From NCBI RefSeq assembly GCF_963576675.1, contig NC_088913.1, forward strand, positions 25,623,001 through 25,687,000: DNA of 64,000 nt, read 5' to 3'. Position 1 is the first letter of the stretch, and every line of letters begins with the position of its first letter. This DNA is from Euphorbia lathyris (taxonomy: Eukaryota > Streptophyta > Magnoliopsida > Malpighiales > Euphorbiaceae). Shown here piece by piece: positions 57,601 through 64,000 of this stretch. The notes beneath the pieces were generated by a model. The model had not been told where the DNA came from, made no database searches, and was given only the letters and a program-made list of their open reading frames with translations. The translations under genes were made by a program, and so were the position numbers.

Positions 57601-58604
57601 TGAAACAACTCCCTGTTTGAACATAAGTGTCTGGTAGCTCCAGTATCCAGCACCCAATCAGTTTTGTTTTCCACCAAGTTCGACTCTACCACCACAGCAG
57701 CAATGATTTCATCGTTCTCCACCAAATTGGATTGTCCGGTAGGCTTTGTGTGAGCATTTTGATTTGAATTTTGTTGGTTCTTCCTTTGGAAACATTGAAA
57801 TGCTCTGTGCCCGGGTTTTCCACACACAAAGCATTCAACCTTTCGCTTTTGAACCTTTCCATGCTTGAAAGACTTATTCTGTTTGAAACCTTTTTGGGAC
57901 TTGTTTGCATGCCCTTTTGATCTGTCTTTTGGAATCCCAGCAGATTCAACCACATTAGCATTAATAGAAACAGAAATAGAGGAAAGTTGCTTATCTTTCA
58001 TTCTGTTTGCTTCTTCAGTTCGCATATGACTAACAAGCTCCTGCAGGCTGAAATCTTTCTTTTTGTGCTTCAGGTGGTTTCTGAAGTCACTCCAGGAAGG
58101 AGGGAACTTCTCCAGCAGAACATTAGCTTGAAGCATATCGCACATATTCATCCCTTCACTGAGAACTTCAGCAACAAGGTTCTCATATTCGTGAATTTGA
58201 TCAATAATTGGTTTCTGATCAACCATCTGATAATGTAACCACCTGCCAACAACATATTTTCTTTTTCCAGCATCATCAGACCCATATTTATCTTTTAGAG
58301 AAACCCAGATTTCTTTCGCAAACTTTTTGTTGACAAATATATCGAACAGTGGGTTCGACATATGATTAAGGAGATGTCCTCTGACAGTTTTGTTATCTTT
58401 TTCATATTTAGCAGACTGATTATCGTATTGTTGAACGATAAGCGACATAGCAGGATCGTTTGGGTCGACAGGGGGATCAGACAGGACGACATAATCAAGG
58501 TCTAATTGTTCAAGCATTTTCTGAGACCATCTTTTGTAGTTCAGACCGTCTAAGGGCTCTAATTTTGAGAGATCGGGAATATTTTTTGAGATTAGAGCAG
58601 ACAT
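54615..58604 (-). pseudogene. Copia 2 gag-pol polyprotein, two in-frame TGA stops
   Basis: One continuous frame from MSALISKNIPDLSKLEPLDG. Gag UBN2 core, knuckle CFVCGKPGHRAFQC, protease WVLDTGATRHLCSN, integrase (HGRLGHANYASIKRL .. CSICVEAK; SDLADF .. RSDRGGEYG .. PQQNGIAERKN), RT (KLKWIFKRKRRPDGSIEKFK .. MDVKTAFLNG .. [11 protein letters not shown]) and RNase H ([20 protein letters not shown] .. [11 protein letters not shown]). The frame is open except for TGA before KEAIKNELDS (about 56103) and TGA after LKQAPKQ (about 55674). Both sit where copia proteins have Trp, so each is one G-to-A change. Confidence 0.93.
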
Positions 58605-58634
58605 GATGACGGACAGAAATAATCGTTTTCAAAT

Positions 58635-59200
58635 TGTAAGTACAAAAGAGGGAATCGAAATAACTTATCGGAATTAAAAGCTGTGTCGTGGGCAGAACCA
58701 CTGCGTTGAAAACGATTACGGCAGACTCTGGTGCAATCTGGAAGTCCGATCGTCAACCAAGGTTTACACAGCGAGCGTCGCACTAGTGCACTCTAGGGTG
58801 AAGCTTTGGAACAGCAAAATAATAATTGTCCAGAGAAGAAATCTGTAAAACGAACGTTGTAGTGGACAACGTTTTAGGAGAGAAAAACGTAATGGTTGAG
58901 TAAAATCAGGGATAGTGGAGATAGGATTTTAACTTGTTGAGAAATAGTCAAAAAGGTTTAAAATATTTAAGGGCTAAATAAAAATCGGGTCCAGTCCAGT
59001 CGGGACGGGCAGACGTCGCGCAAACGAACGAGCGCGCGCGTGTGGTTTATTTTGTAAAACCTACTAAACACAATTTAATAACTCTTTTGGCCCAACCCAA
59101 TATAAACTCTTCAACTATCTCAAAAGTTTCCCATGTGGGATACTTAAAGTCACAAAAGACAAACAAAGGCTAAAGAGCCATTTTACCAAAATCTCCAACA
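58635..59200 (-). repeat. 5' LTR of copia 2 (73-bp deletion)
   Basis: 566 bp. The missing stretch corresponds to about 53629-53702 of the other LTR. Because both LTRs are copied from one template, the loss must postdate insertion. Confidence 0.88.
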
Positions 59201-59250
59201 CGATCAACATCGTGGCCATTTGACAAACTGTAATTTCTATGCAAATTAGT

Positions 59251-59485
59251 TGTTTGGTTGGTCAATTGACCCTATAACATTTTAAATCAAAGTCCTGATA
59301 GTTGTCAGTTGATGTTGCTTGCATAAGGAATTATAGAATCCAGATACTAAGTTTCATAGGTTCCCCTCAAGTAAGCTTTCTAATTGCATGTGTGAATAGA
59401 AATTGAACAATAGTAATGTTTAACAATGTGTCTTACTGCTGCAAACAACAATCATAATTAAAATTGAACAATAATAGTTTATCAC
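59251..59485. repeat. Copy 1 of a duplicated intron segment
   Basis: From 'caattgaccctataacattt' on, this parallels 60791-60970 and then 61510-61555 with few changes. The copies are about 1.54 kb apart in direct orientation. The match starts at the exon 2 acceptor of the gene at 60.7-63.3 kb. Confidence 0.8.
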
Positions 59486-59494
59486 TTCACAAGT

Positions 59495-60115
59495 ACGGCT
59501 GTAATTGAGCGGAGCCGAACCGAGCTTTGGCTTGTTCAGGCTCGGCTCGTCATAATGTTAACGAGCTCGAGCCGTGCTTTGAACTCTGTCGAGCTCAAAT
59601 TATAATTTATGTTTGAGCTCGGCTCGTTGGAAGCTATTTTTTTCGCATGTTGTTCACGAGCCACCTCATTTATCTTGTTCACGAGCTTAGCTCGTGAGCT
59701 GATCTGATGAGGTTTCAGAAAAAACCCCAAATCCCTTCCCTATCCTTCTAACCTAATTTATATTTTACTATTATATCAAATAAAAGAATTTTAGAATGGA
59801 CATGTATCAAACTATAATTATTAAAAATAAATAATATCTCATATTATTCATCAGCTTATTAACGAGCTTATACCGAGTTTGTTCACGGCCTCTATCGAGA
59901 CTGTTCGTGAATATTATAATCGAGTTTATTCGTAAACTTATTCACAAGCCTATAACTGAGACTGCTTGCAAGCTTTCCGAATTTTGTCATGCTCACGTTC
60001 GACTCGTTTATGCATCTAACCTCTAAATCGTGTTCGTGAACGGCTCGTTTATTAATCAAACCGAGCTTTTATTGAACCGAACATTCAGCAGCTCATGAGC
60101 TCATTTACAGCCCTA
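59495..60115. mobile_element. MULE-like MITE of the 'ggctgtaaatgag' family
   Basis: 621 bp. The ends acggctgtaattgag and its complement tagggctgtaaatgag are inverted. The interior is rich in gagctcggctcg-type sequence that folds on itself. The 9-bp duplication ttcacaagt is exact (59486-59494, 60116-60124). Confidence 0.8.
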
Positions 60116-60432
60116 TTCACAAGTTTCTTATTTCTTTATGGTTTATCCTCGTATGTGCCTCATATTGCAAAAATTTGTTTGACTTAGAAATTGGTTAGTC
60201 TTCAGTTTGAGCCTGTCTTTCATGGTCTTAGTTTAGAATTTTCTCCGCAGAGAGTTCCAACAGGCTGATGAAAGTACTAATATTAGAAGAACTAACAGGA
60301 CCAGTGAATAGAAGCGTTAATTCAATCAATCTTGGATCATATTGCAAGAAGAAGTTGCCATATGTTTTCTAAAATCACTTAAATACTCTTACATTTGACC
60401 AGAGACACATGAAAGCAATATATATAATTTGA

Positions 60433-60550
60433 GTCAGTCTTGACGCAACGGTGAACATTGTTGTCGTGTGACAGAAAGGTCAAGGATTTAAGTCAGTCTT
60501 AACCGGAACACCACCTAATACACCGAGATCGCAGCCAAAAAATACAATTT
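60433..60550 (+). mobile_element. Possible tRNA-derived SINE fragment
   Basis: 'gacgcaacggtgaacattg', 'gtcgtgtgac' and 'aggtcaaggatttaagtc' resemble the A and B boxes of plant SINEs (B-box consensus GGTTCGAnTC, here decayed), followed by an A/T-rich end. No target duplication was confirmed. Confidence 0.4.
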
Positions 60551-60693
60551 TTTTTTTGCTGTCACTGGACTATCATGTTATACTTACAAGTTCTTTTCAA
60601 CGTGTGGTTATCCCGTCTTAAGAAAAATATAATAAACAACACATCAACAAGTAGCAAATAAAATAAGCTTTCCTTTTTTTTTGCGATACTTAC

Positions 60694-63345
60694 TTGAATT
60701 CTTCTTCGCCAATTCCTCTACAGACTTCTTAAGTTTCTCCTTCTCTATGCTCTCCTTCTCTATGCTCTCCTCGAAATCCAGCCACTGTTTTTCAATTGAG
60801 CCTGTAACATTTTAAATCGAAGTCCTGATAGTTGTCAGTTGATGTTGCTTGCATAAGGAATCACAGAATTCAGATACTAAGTTTCTTAGGTTCCCCTCAA
60901 GTAAGCTTTCTAATTGCATGTGTGATTAGATGGAAATTGAACAATAGTAATGTTTAACAGTATCTTACTAAGGCCTTAGGAAATGGAAATGGACTTTAAT
61001 AATAGGAAAAATTACATAGAAATTCATCTTTTAAGAATTAGAATTTATAAATTAGAAATCTAAAGTGTATTTTTTAGAGTTTATGATTTAGGAATTGGAA
61101 TCTAAATTTTTTAAATTATGATGTAAAATCATAATATATAGAAAAAATGACATATTAAAATTAAATTTAATAATATTATTTAATTGTAATATTATTATGA
61201 TATTCGGTATTTGATCCATAATAATATTACTCTTAGGAGATGGACTTTAATAATATTAAGGCCTTATGGCCAGGCCACTTAATTTCTGATTTGAATTCAA
61301 CCTAATCAAATCGAGCGTAGTTTTGATTAGGCCGAACTGAAAAAAAATAAACAAAAGATGGGGCTTGCGCCCATCTTCTTCATTCGTAAGTTTAGTCTGC
61401 TATGGCTGGGGGCTCCCAGCCATGGCAGACAGAGTGGTGGAGCCAGCCGGACATTCCTTTCTTAGGGTATTTCAGCAGGCCACTACTTCTCTGGTTCCGC
61501 TCCTGACTGTTGCAAAACAACAATCGTAATTAAAATTGAACAATAATAATCTTTAACAGGACATTTAGTATTTTATTGGGATAAGGATAAAAATAAATAT
61601 TGAAATATAGATAAATGATTTGGACAAAGATAAAAATATGATAGTCGAGAATTATTATTCAACGTTTGGTACGTGAAATAGGGATAAGGATAAAATAATA
61701 CATTTTACTATTTTAACCTTATTTAAACTACATAACATTAATTTGAGCGATAAGACAGATTTTTCCATCCTATTAAAATCGTTGGAGTTTATCCCAACTC
61801 CTTATACCACCCGCTGGGGCTGTAAATGAGTCGAGCCGCTCATGAGCAGCTCGATGATCGGCTCGATAAAAGCTCGACACGATTTGTAAACGAGCCGCTC
61901 GGAAACACGATTTACTGGCTCGGTTCGTAAACGAGCCGAGTTTGAACAGGTCAAAGCTCGGCTCGAAAGCTCGCGAACAGACTCGATTAGAATATTTATG
62001 AACAAATTTTAGTTTTGTAGAAAACTACATAGTTTTGTGTTAGTTCACAAATATCTAAACTTAATATTATTCCATTTGCTATTAGATGAGTTTGTTCATA
62101 AAAATAATAAATGAGCAATAGACGAACTATTTGTAAATATCTTGTTTATTTATTCAAGAACTTTGCTTGTGAGCTTATTTATGTACATGATTAAAGAGTT
62201 ATTTGCGATCGATCAAACTTCACAAGTCAAAGAGGATTTTGAGCTCGAAGCTCGGCTCAATCTCGTTGAGCAAGCCAAAGCTCGGCTCGGGCTCGGCTTG
62301 TTAATTTTATAGCAAGCTCTGCTCGAGCTCGAGCTCGTCGAGCCAAGCTTGAGCATGTCAAAGCTCGGCTCGGCTCGATTACAGTCCTACCACCCGCCTC
62401 CTGGCATTTGAGGGATACAAAGCTTATTCCTTATCTAACTCACTTTTCTATCTTCCAAACAAACACGGAATAACTTATCTCACTTTTCTATCTCCCAAAC
62501 AAACACGGAATAACTTATCTCGTGTTTTTTATCCCTATTTCACCTTCTATATCCCTCCTAATCACTCTTACAAACAGCCCGTGAAAGCATTGATATCCAG
62601 ATGTTCTATTTAGAAAAATATAATTAGTTTTAATTTCTTTTTATATTTTTGTTCGATACTTACGTGAATCCTTCTGCGCCTCTTCCCCCCTAAGCATCTC
62701 CCTCAAATCCGAATGACTGAACCGTTCTTCGCCTCTTCCAGTCCTTTTCTCCTCTGCAAACTTCGGTAACGGCAGCTCCTGGGTCCCATCAACCACAGTA
62801 GACTTCAATGGTCCACTCTCATTTTCGGGTATCAATAGCCAAGGAGGACTGAATATTTGTCTCGCAGTCTCTCGAAGAACTCCATCGGATCCGGGACGAA
62901 ACTTGGAGGGAGTAGGTCGGAAGAGATTCTTTTCTCTTCCATCAAAAGAAGCCGAATCGCCAGAGGATTTTGAGATGGAAGGGTTGACATTCCCAGGTGT
63001 TCTTTGATGAGGAAAATTGGGATTGTTTGGCTGGTATTTTGAATGGGGAATCCGGTTCAGTTGCTCGATATGACTACGAAAAGAGGAGCGTGAGGTTTGC
63101 TGCTCTTCCGACGACGATTGGGAGGGAGAATCGGGGGCATTTTGATAAGGATGAGAGAATAGACGAACGAGAGAAGAGGAGCGTGAGGTTTGCTGCTGCT
63201 GCTTCTCTTCCGACGAAGATTGGGAGGGAGAATTGGGGGCATTTTGACAAGGTGAAGAAGAGAATAGACGAACAAGAGAAGGATGAGTAAGGCACCTTCG
63301 TTTAGGTTTGGCGATCAAGAGAGCCATGAAAGCTGAATTTGACAT
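60694..63345 (-). CDS. Unrecognised protein, possibly organelle-targeted; first exons
   Basis: Exon 1 is 63345-62664 (start MSNSAFMALLIAKPKRRCLT, basic and Ser-rich, like a mitochondrial or plastid presequence), with donor GATTCAC|GTAAGT. Exon 2 is 60801-60694, in phase, encoding RSIEKQWLDFEESIEKESIE and a Lys/Glu-rich coil, with donor GTAAGT. Exon 1 holds an internal duplication (SLVRLF..NSPSQSSSEE twice, about 33 residues each) and ends LPLPKFAEEKRTGRGEE..LREMLRGEE. I do not recognise the family. A possible third exon at about 59258 would add RSIDQPNN and a stop, but it looks like a copy of the exon 2 start. Copia 2 lies just beyond, so the gene may be disrupted. Confidence 0.5.
60976..61508. 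repeat. Insertion inside intron-segment copy 2
   Basis: The 59.25 kb copy is continuous here, whereas this copy is split by about 530 bp of foreign sequence. It is AT-rich on the left and GC-rich on the right, with two hairpins (61358-61378 and 61396-61429). Its class is unknown. Confidence 0.55.
61396..61429. other. 15-bp stem, 4-nt loop hairpin
   Basis: tctgctatggctggg / ggct / cccagccatggcaga; only one position of the stem is a G-T type mismatch. A shorter 7-bp hairpin (agatggg..cccatct) sits about 20 bp upstream. Confidence 0.8.
61815..62387. mobile_element. MULE-like MITE of the 'ggctgtaaatgag' family, second copy
   Basis: 573 bp. Ends tggggctgtaaatgag and the complement of aggactgtaatcgag. 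The 10-bp duplication taccacccgc is exact (61805-61814, 62388-62397). Related to the element at 59495. It lies in intron 1 of the unrecognised gene and in an older 'gataaggataaa' repeat (about 61680-62570). Confidence 0.85.
62440..62525. repeat. Two-copy tandem repeat (~43 bp)
   Basis: 'ctcacttttctatctyccaa' plus 'acaaacacggaataacttat' occurs twice in a row, within the older MITE-like repeat that surrounds the 61815 element. Confidence 0.7.
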
Positions 63346-63645
63346 TCTGAGGTTTTTGTGAGGTTTAACAAAGTATAGAAAGGGAGAGAAACGAGAGAAA
63401 TTATAGGTGCGTGACGTTCACCTCCATAAGATGAGCGTGGCTTGATGAGGATTCAAGGAAAAAGTTTGTTGAAGCAGTGCGTCCCTCCTTGCACTCCTAC
63501 ACTCTCACATTCTTTTTGAAATGTAATTTATCTCGGTTAATAGGGTTGATCAAGGATTATATTTTTTATGCAAAAATTATCCATCCTCTTTAATTATTTA
63601 AGGATAAGGTAGAAAAATATCCGTAACAGAAACAACTTCTGTTCT
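63346..63645. other. Upstream region of the unrecognised gene
   Basis: Presumed 5' UTR and promoter of the minus-strand gene. No clear TATA box was seen. Confidence 0.35.
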
Positions 63646-63649
63646 CTTA

Positions 63650-64000
63650 GAGCATCTTTAATGGTTGGATACTCCAACCATTGCCACCTCATCAGTTTAC
63701 ACTATTACAAAACACTTTCCATATTAAAACACTCTTCTTACAAAATCCTCTAGTAGTTGGATACTTTCATCTTATTTTAATGGACCCATATGTCATAACA
63801 TTTTATTTTTGATCCAATTTTTATTTAAATAAATATTAATAATTTAATTTATTTATTTTATTAGATTAAAATTAAATTCGCTTGTTGAATAAAAACGTAA
63901 AATATAATACATTTTATACATATAAAAATCATACATTACAAAAAAAATGGCGAACAGATATAATATATTAAATTAAAAATATGGATAATTGAAATAGACG
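63650..64000. repeat. MITE end, cut by the window edge
   Basis: 'ttagagcatctttaatggtt' resembles the 'agagcatctccaac' family of 37.9-40.1 kb. It is followed by a 9-bp-stem palindrome (atggttgga-tac-tccaaccat). The right end is outside the window. Confidence 0.5.

Larger units (their letters stand above)
53428..59200 (-). mobile_element. Ty1/copia retrotransposon 2
   Basis: 5,773 bp, flanked by the exact 5-bp duplication cgatc (53423-53427, 59201-59205). LTRs are 53428-54066 (639 bp) and 58635-59200 (566 bp). The 5' LTR lacks about 73 bp present in the other; nine further substitutions were counted by eye, eight of them transitions. A polypurine run (TGTGGGGGAT) precedes the 3' LTR. The usual TGGTATCAGAGC primer site is absent next to the 5' LTR. 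Confidence 0.93.

Noticed and set aside
60433..60550. tRNA gene
   Set aside because: A- and B-box-like pieces are decayed and no cloverleaf can be drawn; a SINE relic is more likely.

Overview
This is a 64 kb stretch of plant nuclear DNA. The host genes have short exons, canonical GT/AG introns and plant-type proteins. Most of the remaining DNA is AT-rich plant transposon sequence: Tat-lineage Ty3/gypsy, Ty1/copia, plant L1 LINEs with a C-terminal RNase H, and many MITEs. A core eudicot is the best guess; the sequence does not let me name a species.

Host genes are few, and those I could place are on the minus strand. At 1-5879 is the 5' part of a nucleolar POL5/MYBBP1A (DNA polymerase phi family) gene, cut by the left window edge. 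At 11169-14303 is a complete six-exon mitochondrial HSP70 gene. At 33539-34690 is an F-box/DUF295 protein with a probable 5'UTR intron, plus a decayed fragment of a relative at 32.2 kb. At 52.0-53.3 kb lie the remains of a G-box-binding-factor-like bZIP gene whose leucine-zipper segment has been tandemly copied four times. At 60694-63345 are the first exons of an unrecognised, possibly organelle-targeted protein.

Mobile DNA dominates. A near-full-length L1 (14987-32070, 17-bp target duplication) carries in its 3' UTR an 11.5 kb Tat-lineage Ty3/gypsy element (15007-26494, 263-bp LTRs, TSD CTGTA). The Tat element encodes gag-protease-RT-RNaseH-second RNaseH-integrase on the minus strand. On the opposite strand, between pol and the 3' LTR, it carries a second coding system: a three-exon, intron-containing antisense gene with a C-terminal coiled coil, and a second antisense ORF with a gag-like C-x2-H-x4-H-x4-C knuckle. 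Each has its own TATA-box candidate. The two convergent transcription units are separated by an array of about 11 copies of an exactly 119-bp repeat. Two Ty1/copia elements (46668-51279 and 53428-59200) lie further right. Every autonomous element is broken by stops or frameshifts, many looking like C-to-T decay, yet the LTR pairs are very similar, so the insertions are recent.

The intergenic DNA (5.9-11.1, 34.9-46.6 and 59.2-64 kb) holds at least eight MITEs whose long terminal inverted repeats and 9-10 bp target duplications fit the Mutator-like class. It also has a tandem cluster of a second MITE family ('agagcatctccaac' ends), two 5'-truncated L1 tails, an internally deleted L1, and a probable solo LTR. 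I saw no tRNA, rRNA or CRISPR.
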